A DNA stretch of 64,000 bases. Source: Plasmodium coatneyi (lineage: Eukaryota > Apicomplexa > Aconoidasida > Haemosporida > Plasmodiidae). The DNA lies in the NCBI RefSeq assembly GCF_001680005.1, contig NC_033556.1, positions 1 to 64,000 on the forward strand, read 5' to 3'. Below, one piece after another: positions 33,952 to 44,833 of this stretch. The position numbers and the translations under genes are program-made. Numbering within the stretch: the first letter of the stretch is position 1; the number at the start of each line of letters is the position of its first letter. The notes beneath the pieces are model-generated. The model was not told the DNA's origin. It saw only the letters and a program-made list of their open reading frames with translations, and ran no database searches.

Positions 33952-35999
33952 TTATGCGGGATGATAACGTATATTCCTTCGGTGATGACCTCCTGTTGTA
34001 TTTATCCTTTTTCCTGCAGTGGATTGTCGTGTAGTAGTAGTATATGGAGCAGAGTATAATGTGTTAGAATTCTCCACTGAATCCTCCGCTGTATATTCTT
34101 CCGTCGAATCAAATGTTGAGTCATCTAAAGTGGAGCCTCCTTCTGTTGAATGTTCTGTTGTTGAATATTCAGTAGAAGAATATTCCATGGAATCGTCGTC
34201 ATCCGTTTCCATATCCAAGTTCTGTTCTACTGGACTTCTTTTTCTTCTTCTTTCTCTTTTAAGGGAGGGGTTATGTTTCCTAGAGAATATTGAACTGTAC
34301 TGAAGGAGGAAGAGGGAAAACGATGGTGAAAATATGAACAATATTTTTACACTACCCCTTATTCTAATATTCATCCGGGATAATACTGAATACTATAAAT
34401 TATTGGTCTGTATAGGCGCTCCAATGTCACATGTACCTTATATAGGAGGAGGGCAGTGAAAGCTAATCCTCCTCCTACAGCGGCGACGGAAGATATAATG
34501 GGGATGGGGATGTTAGAGGAGACACCACCATCATCAACTTGGCTAACACTCCTACCACCCTTACCACCACTGACACCCAGGCTATCACTACCTGCGCCAC
34601 CCAGAACACCATTCCGTGTATTCTCAGCGCCCGCACTAACTCTTACCCCTGGAGCTGGACTTTGGTCGGATGATTCAGCAGCTTTTTCTGTTTTACCATT
34701 TCTTTGGTCATTAGCCTTTTTAGGAGTCGTGCCCGGAAGGACACTCTCCTGTGTATTCCCTACTTTTGCAACCTCCCCACTGTCTCCAGAATTCTTCCGG
34801 GAAGCATCTTCCTGATGGTCGTGGGCTTCAACGGTTTCCCCTTTCCTTGGATTCTTGGCACCTATACCTGGATCACCTTTTTCTCCTTTAGGACCACTTA
34901 CACCTAAAAAGGGAGTGAAGGAGCAAGGAATGTAAGTGTTTTTAGCATATGCACGCATAGTAGGACCCTATAACATTAACACACAGCGAGGGTGCAGGTT
35001 CTCCCAGCAGTGTATTACCTCCTTCACTCTGTGTAGCACGTGTCTCTCTACCATCTGTACGTGATTCACCTTCTGCAAGTTCGCGTGTTCCATCGTCTAC
35101 ATTTTTTCCTGGATTCTGTGCTCCTTCTGTTTTCAATGATACAGGTTGTTTTGCACTTGTATGTGTTCCATCTGATTGCACAAGTTCCTGCTTCTGTTGA
35201 TGGATCTTAGTGCTTACGGAACCTTTTAAACTTTCCAGTAGCTGCTTCGCTCTTGTAGGATTTCTAACTCCCCTGCCAGTATGGACTATTCCATAGAGTT
35301 CCTCACAGTATTCTCCCGTATCCTTCTTACCTGCACAAGTTGTTGTTGCTCTCACATATGTACTAAGGAGTTCTTGCCTATATTTTACACATGCTCCACT
35401 GAGTGAACTACTTCTGCCCTGTATTTTACTTGTTACTAGGGTATAATTTTTAAAATAATCGTACAGTAGTTTTAATTCTTGGAATTGCCCCTTGGCTACA
35501 CTAGGACATGTACATGGGTATCCTTTCCCTTTTTCCCTGTATTCCATTAATGTGCAAATGTTACCCATTGCATCGTTAAAATCTGCTTCCCCTTCTATAC
35601 AACCAGATAGAACTTCTCCTAGCCAATAGTAGAAAGAGAAACAATCAACCATTGCCGGTTTCTGCCTTCCGCACTTGTTGTTCATAGCACACCAGCCCTT
35701 TGCAATTTTTTGTGCTGCCTGGTCAGCACTATTACATTCATTCAATATACTCTCTAAGTTCATCTTCATGTAGTTACATTCTCCATCACACGAACCTTGC
35801 TTTGTTTTCCCGTCGAAATCTTCGTAATATATTTTCCAGGAGTTCCGAGTCCCAAGACATGCTTTCTGTAAGTATAAAAAACAGCATATGTGCACTCTCC
35901 TATGCATACGTGTTCCAGAAGTACTGCGCATCGTGCAAAAAATTCATTCGATAATATTCAATGGCCTATCTGCAATAATATTTTCCTAACCTCTGACAT
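33952..35999 (-). CDS. KIR protein with extra Gly-rich (collagen-like start) stalk exon
   Basis: About 556 residues in four exons: 35999-35991 (MSE, donor GTTAGG), 35865-35019 (ectodomain), 34903-34437 (stalk and membrane span), 34299-33952 (tail, 115 residues). The second/third join is phase 1 (G plus GT), the others phase 0. The ectodomain opens KACLGTRNSWKIYYEDF, lacking the LPS motif, and has VDCFSFYYWLGEVLSG, FQELKLLYDYFKNYT and EYCEELYG. The stalk exon starts VSGPKGEKGDPGIGAKNP, a short Gly-X-Y-like run, then charged and Ser/Gly-rich sequence (SLGVSGGKGGRSVS). Membrane span IISSVAAVGGGLAFTALLLYK. The tail is rich in acidic, Ser, Thr and Tyr residues and ends RNIRYHPA. The additional stalk exon separates it from ordinary three-exon KIRs. 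Confidence 0.83.
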
Positions 36000-36770
36000 C
36001 TTTCTTTCTTCTTTTTCTGGAATGTTTCGGTTTATAACAATTTCATTCTAATACTTGTACCTTCCGTATATTTTCTATAGAGGCTTATTCGTGACTATTC
36101 CCTTATTCCATTTATATTTATCTGTAGTCACACATGGAATTTTTATTCCTTCCATTTACGTATTTATTCTTTTTTTCCTTATGAACTACAGTTCATTGTA
36201 AATGTGCACTATATAGATGTGTATATTACTTATGGAAAATATTCATTGCTCAACAGGGACATGGTAATTTGGGATGGTAAATTCGGGAAGAATGGTAAGT
36301 TAAGGATTCACGCTATTATAAGAGTAAAAGAGGGGAAAACATATATTTTTAACTCCTACACTTACACAATATTCCATTCTTCCATTCTGTGAGCATTATA
36401 TTTTGTATATATATATTACTTATTTCGTACGTTGGAATGTAATTTTTTCCTCAGAATATTATATTTATACTACACTTTAAATTTGCATCCTACTATTGCT
36501 TACATTTTATTACTAGTAATTATTCATTTGTATTATATAATTCACAAATTAAAAAGGATTCCTCACTCCACCTTACATCGTATACAGTAAAGATCTGTTT
36601 GCACTATTAATTTACCTTCCACCTCACATTTATTCGTGTGCACACAAACAAAAACACGTGTTTACCACATTCATTTTTTCCTTCATTCATATGTAGGAAG
36701 CGTCCATTACATTGCGCCCATTATTAAATTTCTTCTTTGCATTCTGCGCGATTTTATACACACAGTCGTC
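36000..36770. other. Intergenic region upstream of KIR
   Basis: AT-rich DNA without a supportable gene. It should include the promoter of the minus-strand KIR at 33952-35999, but no defined element is visible. Confidence 0.45.
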
Positions 36771-36777
36771 GTCCATT

Positions 36778-36897
36778 TTCCTTCTTTTTTTTCTTTCTTT
36801 TTTTTTCCTTCCCTTTTTTTTCCTTCCCTTTTTTTTCCTTCCCTTTTTTTTCCTTCCCTTTTTTTTCCTTCCCTTTTTTTTCCTTCCCTTTTTTTTT
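36778..36897. repeat. 15-bp tandem repeat (CCTTCCCTTTTTTTT)n
   Basis: Seven or so exact copies of CCTTCCCTTTTTTTT. Because 15 is a multiple of three, frames on both strands stay open (GRKKK or FLPFF-type pentapeptides); these are not genes. It immediately precedes the second copy of the dispersed 500 bp element. Confidence 0.92.
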
Positions 36898-37690
36898 TGC
36901 AATTTTTTCTGTGTGACAAATTTATATTAGGGCAATTCTTTTTTTTCCTTTTGGTGCAATTTTTTCTGTGACAAATTTATTAGGACATTTTTTTTTTCTT
37001 TTGGACAATTTCTTTTTTTTATGCAATTTTCTCTGTGTGATAAATATATATTAGGGCAATTTTTCTTTTTTTTTTTGACAATTTTTTTTTAACAACTTTT
37101 TTTTTCTTTATGCAATTTTTTGTGACAATTTTATATTAGGGGATTTTTTTCTTTTGAATAATATTGTACTTAAATTCAAATAAATACACAAGGAATGAGG
37201 CAGCTTCTGTTTTTCTTCTGTGAAGAACATTATTATTCACGCTTCATGTGAACTATGCATCTAAAAGATGTGTATAACATAAAAGAAGAAGAAAGGCGGG
37301 CGAACCACTGCTGGCCCTCGCGAACCTTCGCGGACCTCGCGCAAAATTTGGAGGAGCACCTTTTTTCAAATGTACATAATTAGAACTTAAAGGAGAAGGA
37401 GAAAGAAAATTATTATGTTAAAATAAGAAAAATTATTAAGGTATGAAAAAATTTATGAAGGTAAAAAAAGTTATGGTGGTAAAAACTTTTGTAATAAAAT
37501 AAATGAATATTTTAAATATTCAGTAAAAAAAATTATCCCAAACAAGTCAAAATAAAGTAGGAAAATTTTTTTCTCTTTGAACTTATATTGTTTACACATA
37601 AGCACATTAGTACAACGAAAAAATTAAAAAAAATGAGCAAATAAAAGTGTACAAAGGAACTTTTTAAACAAAAAAAAAAAAAGAAAAAAA
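36898..37690 (+). repeat. Dispersed ~500 bp element, copy 2, with leading tandem repeat
   Basis: Leading copies of a unit around TGTGTGACAAATTTATATTA (36900-37140), then the body: ATAAATACACAAGGAATGAG, GCAGCTTC, CATCTAAAAGATGTGTATAA, a GC-rich core (GGCGGGCGAACC, CTCGCGAACC, TTCGCGGACC), TTTTTTCAAATGTACATAAT, TAGAACTTAAAGG and TTATATTGTTTACAC. Same order and orientation as copies 1 and 3. It lies directly downstream of the minus-strand SICA gene at 37797. Confidence 0.8.
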
Positions 37691-37796
37691 AATAGAAATA
37701 TAAACGTAGTGAAACATAGTGTCTGCCGTTTAATGGAAGGAAAGTAAAATATTGTTCTCATATTTTATTCCTATTTATATCCCCTCCTTTCCTTTT

Positions 37797-40399
37797 TCAA
37801 ACATTTTGTAACAAATGATCGAAATAAAACTCCTTATCCACGATGTTTTCTTCCCTTTCACACTCCTCAAATACCAAAGCCAAGATTAACATCCACAACT
37901 TTGGTGCTAAACGATTTTTCGCCTTATACGAATCTTTACACAATTGTTGCTGTTTTAACTCATCCGTCCCGTTCACCTCTTCTATGTTGTCCAACAAATG
38001 CTTGAACCAATCTGCTGTTTGACTGTTCAATTCCATAAGAGCACGTTGTTCCCTTACCCAACTCCTAAAAGAATCTTTCCTTTTTTCTTCAAATGAATAA
38101 TTATTATCATCATTCAATTCACTGCGGTCAGCATGTACCCGCTGATGCTCCTTCCAACTTACCTTTAGGTCATAAAACCAAGGTTGTGTTTTTATTTCCA
38201 CTAACGCAACCTTGTTACGTTGGATCCAGTTGATCCAATATGGGACATTGCATGTTAGAGAGGGATGTTCATTCTCTGAGGAAGAAAGGTTATGTTCTTT
38301 TGTTCCTCGTTTTATGTTCCCTTTATTCATAAACTCAAATTTCATCAATTCTTCCACGATGATTTGAAGAAAATCAACATTGTTCGTTAATTCGGGGTCT
38401 TCGTTTTGGTTTTGATATTCGTTTAGTGATTCTAAGTGAATATCAATAATAGTCTTTCGATTGGCATGTTCTTCTTGCTGCATTTCGGTAGAATGTATAG
38501 GTTGGCGTTTTTCTTTCATTAGGCGATATTCATAAGGTGCGTAGGATATTGTCAGACCCGTTCCTTCACTGTTTTTCCCTAAAGGAGAACCGGATATTTG
38601 TGTCATACGTTTGTAGCGCTGCTTTGTTTTGCCGAAGTATCCAAAATACTGTACCAGAAAAAAGGGGAGGGAAGAAAAGTGTGTTGAAGGGTGAAATATT
38701 ACTATCATGATCATAACAGTCCTTATAGCAGAAGTGCGACATATACAACAATTATTTATACTGTGTGAAGCTTCTTTCTTACCTTAGAGAGAAGATAACC
38801 CATAACAACCGTTCCAATAGCAACAGGGATGAATGGAAAATATGGGGTAAGAACATCCCTTACATTCCATATATTCCATTCTTCCAGGGGCTTAATAGTC
38901 TGTGGTACTGTTGAACTTGTCCTAGAATGAATAACTTCCTCTGGTGGTGTTGTAGGTGGGAGTTGTGGTGTTTGCGATTCGTGAGAACTCGGCGGCTTCA
39001 GTTGTATATTATCAACGTTATTCTGGGTAGGAGCAGTGTTGCCATTATTAGACCTAGAATCAATCTTTGTAGAATCCACATGACCAGCATTACCACCATC
39101 CTGACTACCAGCAGCACCATCCACCTGGGTGCTTCGACTGGTAGAACTGGAAGAAATGGAACTGCTGGAGTCAACAGACTTATCAGGACTTTCTGCACCA
39201 GGAAGAGCGGCAGGGGTGGAACCGTCCGCTTCAGTAAAAGTTGCTTCCTTAACTGCTTTTGTTCCTTTCGATCCACTTTCCGTTGGGGTTGTTGGTCGCG
39301 CTGGTGAATGTGATGATGTGGATGGAGGTGAACTATCTTTCTCATTAGTTTCGCCCCTGGTAAGATAGGTTGCGCACCTGTCTTCTTGAATATCCTTACC
39401 TCCCCTTAGTGATCCTTTATAGTTCTTCCCAAATTCAGCATGCGTCTGCGCTAATATTTCTTTTACTTTCTCAATCCCCCCTTCATCCCTTATGTAACAC
39501 AGTATTCTGTCTAATCCTCCCTTTGACCAATTATCACTATCAGCGATCAATGCTTTCAGCTCATCCTCATCATTCAGTCCAAGTAATTCAGCAGTACTCT
39601 TCCATTTGCCCTTCGTGTTACTATCTTCTGTTCGCTCAGTAACATTCTTACCTTCACATTTCCCCTGCTCTATTATTTCCGTAATAGTTTTTCCTTTCTC
39701 CTCATCCTGTTCTATGGACTTTTCTATTTCTTCCCAGAAAATTTTTCCCCCAATACTTAAACTTTTAAAATCTATATTCTCACACTTCTCATGTTCGTCC
39801 TGAATACCTTTCTTTTCTACATTTTCCCCTATTGCTTGCTTCACAATTGGCGTAACTTCATTCAACCTACAATGTGTTCCGAACATTCTTACTATTACTA
39901 TTTTGCCCACTATACATCTTAAATAGTCTTGCAGTTTCTTCTCAGCTGGAATGGTCAATACTGTTCTTCCCCATATCCAACCTTTTCCTTTATCCCCTAC
40001 CTGTCTTAATCCACCTATCCAATAGAATATTCTTATTAAAATTTTACATAAAGCTTTACTTGCATCATCCTTCAATTTTGGGCTGCCGTCATCGCCATGA
40101 ATATTACAGTGCTGTTTCTCCTCTTCCGCATCCTGATATATATTCTCCAGAATATCGCGCATACCTTCTTTTATCCTTTTCAATAAAACATTCTAAGATG
40201 GGGAATGAGAACAATATAGCAATATATGTATGAATTCCTGATTCTATTTATTTCTCATTATTCTTCCATACACAATAATTCACTTATTCCACATCCACTT
40301 ATAAAATACTACAACTCCTGTTACCGCGTTTCTCTTAGATTCTCCTTCCTTCCTTAACCATTCTTCCATGAATTCTTTAAAGTACTGGAACTCCCCCAT
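37797..40399 (-). CDS. Small SICA-like antigen with a long tryptophan-containing cytoplasmic tail
   Basis: Three exons: 40399-40325 (MGEFQYFKEFMEEWLRKEGE and five more residues, donor GTAACA), 40192-38783 (470 codons), 38648-37797 (283 residues plus stop); phase 0 throughout, 778 residues. Exon 2 holds one SICA-type cysteine domain (ALCKILIRIFYWIGGL, DYLRCIVGKIVIVRMFGTHC, HEKCENIDFKSLSIG), a long Ser/Thr/Pro-rich low-complexity stalk, and a membrane span (PFIPVAIGTVVMGYLLSK). Exon 3 opens YFGYFGKTKQRYKRM and keeps IIDIHLESLNEYQ, as in SICA tails, but then adds two related blocks, WINWIQRNKVALVEIKTQPW and SWVREQRALMELNSQTADWF. Such spaced Trp blocks recall the WR region of SURFIN and STP1 tails, which are known relatives of SICA and PfEMP1 intracellular domains. 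That relation is inferred from pattern only. Confidence 0.8.
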
Positions 40400-41420
40400 G
40401 TTGACCCGCCCTTTCTACATTGGTTGCACCTTCCTTAATCCTAGAGTCCCTATATTCATTTTACCATTCTTATTCAGGAGTTCTATTCCTAAGCCATCAT
40501 TTTTTCACCGGTCCCCTTTAAATAATAAAGCATTCCACATTTTCCCTTTTTTCCTTTTATCCATGCTTAAAAGCATAATTGTACATATGTTATACATTCG
40601 TTTCGTTACATTAGGCATTCTGTATGCAGTATACTCCTACACATATTGGGAACAACCTTTTCGATAGGAAGTGCCTCCATATGAATTAGCCTCCGTATAA
40701 TATAAAAATGTAATTCACAAAAAAAAAAGTTGCTTCTCAGTATAAGTTGTTCACAGAAAAAAAAATAATCCACACGCAACTAGTAAATTATGAACAAAAA
40801 ATTATTGTCACACCGGAAAATACTAATATAAACACATAAATTTTCCGTTACATAATTTTCCTATATAGAGAATGTCAACAACATATTGCCAAAAAAAATA
40901 AATTATAAAAACAGAAAAACATGCTCACGCACCGACAGAAATTAATTGTCACAGCAGAATGCATGCATTCTAATGTTGTTCAAATGGATTTATGCACCCA
41001 TCCTAAGTGTATTTCCGCTCTACACCAATTTTACATTTTCCTCATCAAATAAAAAATAACCCGAATAAAAAAAAAACAATACAACATTCCTTTGGCATTA
41101 CTTTTCAGTATTTATACATATATGCGGTGCAGAATTCAATGGTTCCAAATAAATTATCCTCAACATGAATCCTCTTTTCCTTCCTTTCCCTCTCATTGTA
41201 TTTCACCGTGCGCATTGTGATAAAAATTGTTAAATAAATAGTTGCTGTACATAGAAACGGCCAACAAATAAAACGTAAAAAATATTCTTCCTAGAAGAGA
41301 TTTTTAAAATATAATAAGAAAAAAACACAATTCCAAAAAAGAAAAGTGATAAAAATAAAATTGCCACCAATAATTGCTTTAAAGAGGAAGTTGCACTACA
41401 CGGAAATTTTACCACATTGT
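40400..41420. other. Intergenic region upstream of SICA-like gene
   Basis: AT-rich DNA. The stretch 40720-41000 has A runs and short direct repeats around CACAC/GTCACA words. The 61-residue frame at 41230-41415 (minus) is hydrophobic but has no start or splice context and is not called. Confidence 0.5.
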
Positions 41421-41974
41421 GGGGTTCCGGCTTTAGGCTTTAGGGTTTAGAGTTTAGGGTTTAGGGTTCAGGATTTAGGATTTAGGGTTCAAGTTTTACG
41501 TTTCCGCTTTGATGGTTTTATGTTTCAGCTTTCAGTGTTCAGGGTATAGGATTTAGTGTTTAGGGTTCAGGGGTTTAGAGCTCCACGTTTAGGCTTCGAG
41601 GCTTAGGGTCCAGGGTTCACAGTTAAGGGTTTAGGTTTTGAGTCTTCGATCTTTCAGGATTCAGTGCTTTGGGCTGAGTGTTCAGGGTTTATGGTTTAGG
41701 ATTCAGTGTTTAGTGTTTTAGGTCTTAGCGTTCAGGGTTTAGAGTTTAGTTATTAGGTTTCAGGGTTTTAGTTTCCACATTGAAGGATTCAGTATTTAGT
41801 GTTCAAGCTTTAGGGTTCGGTGTTTAGGATTAAGGTTTGATGTTTCAGGGTTTAGGGTTCAGGTTTAGTGTTATGGGCTTAAAGTTCAGGATTTTCGAGG
41901 TTGAGTGTTTAAGAGTTGAGAGTTTAGGGTTTATGGGCTTATGATTTTTGGTTCATATTTTAGAGTTGAGTGTT
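41421..41974 (+). repeat. Interstitial telomere-like tract (longest)
   Basis: About 550 bases of degenerate TTTAGGG/TTCAGGG heptads (TTTAGGGTTTAGAGTTTAGG near the start, increasingly variant later). G-rich strand is plus. It passes into SICAvar tail repeats at about 41975. Confidence 0.9.
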
Positions 41975-42560
41975 TAGGCGGGAAAACTTTCTTCCTAAAG
42001 AAGGTGTTCTAACGTTGGGGGTTGCTATAGTTGAGGTTCCAAAGGAACAAGTTTCTATGGAAGATTTCCGTAAAGAAGAGAGTCCAAGTTCAGATTCCGG
42101 ATTTAGGGAGGGAAGACTTTGTTCCTTAGGAAGGTATTCCTAAGGAGAGGGTTCCAAGTTCAGATTCCGGGTTTAGGGAAGGAAGACTTTGTTCCTAAGG
42201 AAGTGGTTCTTAGTGAACAGTTTCGAAGTTCTGATTCCGGGTTTAGGGAAGGAGGACTTTTTTCCTAAGGAAGACGTTCTTAAGGAAGGTGTTCCTAGGG
42301 TTAATGTTCCTAGGGAACAGGTTCCAAGTTCAGATTTCCGGATTTAGGACGGAAGACTTTCTTCCTAAGAAACAGGTTATGTGTTCAGATTCCGGGTTTA
42401 GGGAAGGAAGACTTTGTTCCTGAGGAAGCTGTTCCTAAGGAACAGGTTCCAAGTTCAGATTCCGGGTTCGTGGTGTAGTAAATATTTTTCTTTTTTTTTT
42501 TTTTTTTGTATTGTTTTGTAATTAAATTGTTTACATGTTCATGTGTAATTAATATAAATG
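41975..42560 (+). pseudogene. Orphan SICAvar tail-repeat array and 3' flank, frameshifted
   Basis: Five to six units of about 60-100 bases built on AGTTCAGATTCCGGGTTTAG, then GAAGGAAGACTTTGTTCC and TAAGGAACAGGTTCC. In a working tail this encodes S-S-D-S-G-F-R-E-E-D-F-V-P-K-E; most units here carry an extra base (AGGGAAGGAAGAC or AGGGAGGGAAGAC in place of AGGGAGGAAGAC) that shifts the frame into a stop. It ends with GGTGTAGTAAATA and the conserved SICAvar 3' flank. The upstream gene body is absent. Confidence 0.8.
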
Positions 42561-42929
42561 GAAGTGAAAATTTTTTTTTTCAGTTTGCGGACGTGTTGGT
42601 AAAATAAGCGTCCCCCCAAAAAAAGGGGGGGGCTCGGCTTACCCTGCTTTTTTTTTTTTTGCGTAAAGTTGTTAATTTATTCAGTTGTTAATTTCTAGCA
42701 CCCAGCACATAACAATCCGCCCTTCTCCTCTCCGCAAAAAAAAAGTGTCTTAAAAAAAGAGTGTGTTCTTACAAAACAAAAAAAAAAAAAAAAGGGGTAA
42801 ACTACACCATCTTCCCCTCCTCATTGCCCCTAATTGGTGGTGGTGTATACTCTCTCTCAACTTGGAAGATGAGGCATATCCAAATATTACATATCCACAT
42901 GTAATGAACTCCTTCTTTCTCTTCCCTCC

Positions 42930-44833
42930 TTATGATGCTGTACTGTATAAAGAAGAGGAAGAATCGTCCTCCATATCTTTGTCCTCCATTGAATCGACCT
43001 CTGCTGTGGAGTCGTCCACTGTTGTGGAAGACGCTATGGACCTTCCTTCTGTGGAATATTCTGTTGCTGAATCACTGCACGCTAATGATGTGTTCAATTC
43101 ATCTTCGATGGTTGATCTTCTCTTTCTTCTTTTACTTTTAGGGGACTGTTTCTTCTTTCCACGGAATAAAAAAGTGTACTGAAGAAAAAAGAAGGAATGG
43201 GGGTAAAAGGAAGTGGTGGGAAAAATGTATCACGCACGCATAACTTATTTTGCATCTTCATCCCTTACAAGGGAATAATGCAATTATATAGTACTATTCA
43301 TACAGGCACTTGTACAATAGCAAGTTTACCTTGCACAAGAGAAGGGCAATGGAGATAAATACTGTCACAACCCATGTAGCAAATAAAATAGGAGTGGTTG
43401 GGATAGTTATACCCTCCGTTAGACCTATGCTTAGATCTATAGCAGTGTTACTACTCTCTTCAGATGTCCAAGTTTCCGTTACTGCGAGTTGTGTTGTTTG
43501 GGATTCCGTAGTAACGCGCTGTGTTGTTTGGACTTCCGGTGCCAAAAAGGGAGGTTTTGCACCATTGTGGTGGCTGCTGGAATCACCTTTACCATCGAGG
43601 CTGTTCCCTGGTGCTGAAGCTGGGAATTCCTCTACAGGGGCTGGAGTAGCGGTTTCAGCAGGGACAGTTTCTGCAAGTGCTGTTTCTTCATGTGTTGTTA
43701 CTGCAGGGATGGTTTCTGCAGTTGTTGTTGCTTCAGATGTTGTTTCTGCAGGTGATGTTTCTTCAGTGGTTGTTTCTGCAGGTGCTGATGCTGCAGGGGT
43801 TGTTGCTTCGGGTGTTCCTTCTGCAGGTGGAATTTCTTGTTGTGGTTGTTCATCATTACCTAAGAAGTAAATAATAGTTATCAGTCATATATGTAATCAT
43901 GGATCACTGAAGCCGAGGGTACGGTGCTTTCATCTTTAATGCATCTCCTCGTATTTCTTTCTTTCCCTAATTTTCTTTTTTCTTTGACCTGAGGGTCTTT
44001 CTACAGCCGCATACTTTAGTTTTTCACTTTCTAAAGGAGTCAACCTACCTTTCAACTCGGGTAATATTTCTGATGGATCCTTCGGTGTCCTATCATCGTT
44101 ACGTAATATTTCTTCAATTTTGGTACAGTATTCGTTTCTATGATTGTTTGGACGCTTACACTTGCCTTCCTTGTCCGTATATGTATCATGAACCTCCTTC
44201 AGGAATGTTCTGTATTCTTCAGCACATGCATCACGTGCCGTACTTATTTTCTCCTTCATTTGACTGTAGTCCTGTGTATAATAGTATAGAGCTCTTAGGC
44301 GTCCGAACTCCTCTGGCGTCACATTTGGGAAGGTCTTTGTGCAATTGTCTATATTTTTCCATATCTGTAACTTCTCATAAATATTTTTCATAACTTCCCG
44401 GCGGACGGATGCATCGCTCTTCAATTCACGGAATAGGATTTCTCCTAGCCAGTAGTAAAAGAGGTCACAGTACATAGGTTTGTCCTCCTGCTCTTTTGTA
44501 TGTATATAACACCAGGCATTCATAATTTTCGGTACTTCTTTCTCCACTGAAGGATATCTTTCCACTGCAGCCTGTAAAGCGCTTTTTCTTGTGACGCTGC
44601 AACCTTTACATTCATTATTATTCAGTGCTTTCTCCTGAAGTTCTTTATATCGGGATTTGGAGCTTCCATCCCACCAGCAGTTTTCCTACAGTATTTAGTG
44701 GTTGTGCACATATGCGTTATATTGCCCATATATGTACTATAATATATTATAATATTTACATGGAATACTTATATATGAGAATTATCCACGTTTATTCTTA
44801 TTGTTTTATAACATTTATTCTTACCATTGACAT
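42930..44833 (-). CDS. KIR protein with extra Thr/Glu/Ala-rich stalk exon and short tail
   Basis: About 494 residues: exon 1 44833-44825 (MSM, donor GTAAGA), exon 2 44685-43989 (ectodomain, acceptor ACTGTAG), exon 3 43859-43330 (stalk and membrane span), exon 4 43178-42930 (82-residue tail). Join 2/3 is phase 1, as in the KIR at 33952; its donor GTCAAAG is weak. Ectodomain starts ENCWWDGSSKSRYKELQ, with YCDLFYYWLGEILFREL and EEFGRLRALYYYTQDYS. The stalk is a mucin-like run of PAETTSEAT-type repeats, then Gln/Thr repeats (VQTTQRVTTESQTTQ). The membrane span is FATWVVTVFISIALLLCK, a different sequence from other KIRs. The tail begins YTFLFRGKKKQ and stops at SSLYSTAS, before the NIxY end seen in six siblings. 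Confidence 0.77.

Noticed and set aside
36778..36897. CRISPR-like array
   Set aside because: Regular short repeats without unique spacers, in a eukaryotic subtelomere; simple tandem repeat.
36636..36971. Overlapping plus and minus frames of FLPFF and GRKKK repeats
   Set aside because: Product of a 15-bp simple repeat; open on both strands at once.
42763..43182. Plus-strand frame of 139 residues (VESSTVVEDAM-type)
   Set aside because: Antisense of the KIR tail exon at 42930-43178; the minus-strand frame has the splice sites and family pattern.
43310..43870. Plus-strand 186-residue frame rich in Val/Ser/Ala
   Set aside because: Antisense of the Thr/Glu/Ala-rich KIR stalk exon; codon repeat makes the opposite strand open.
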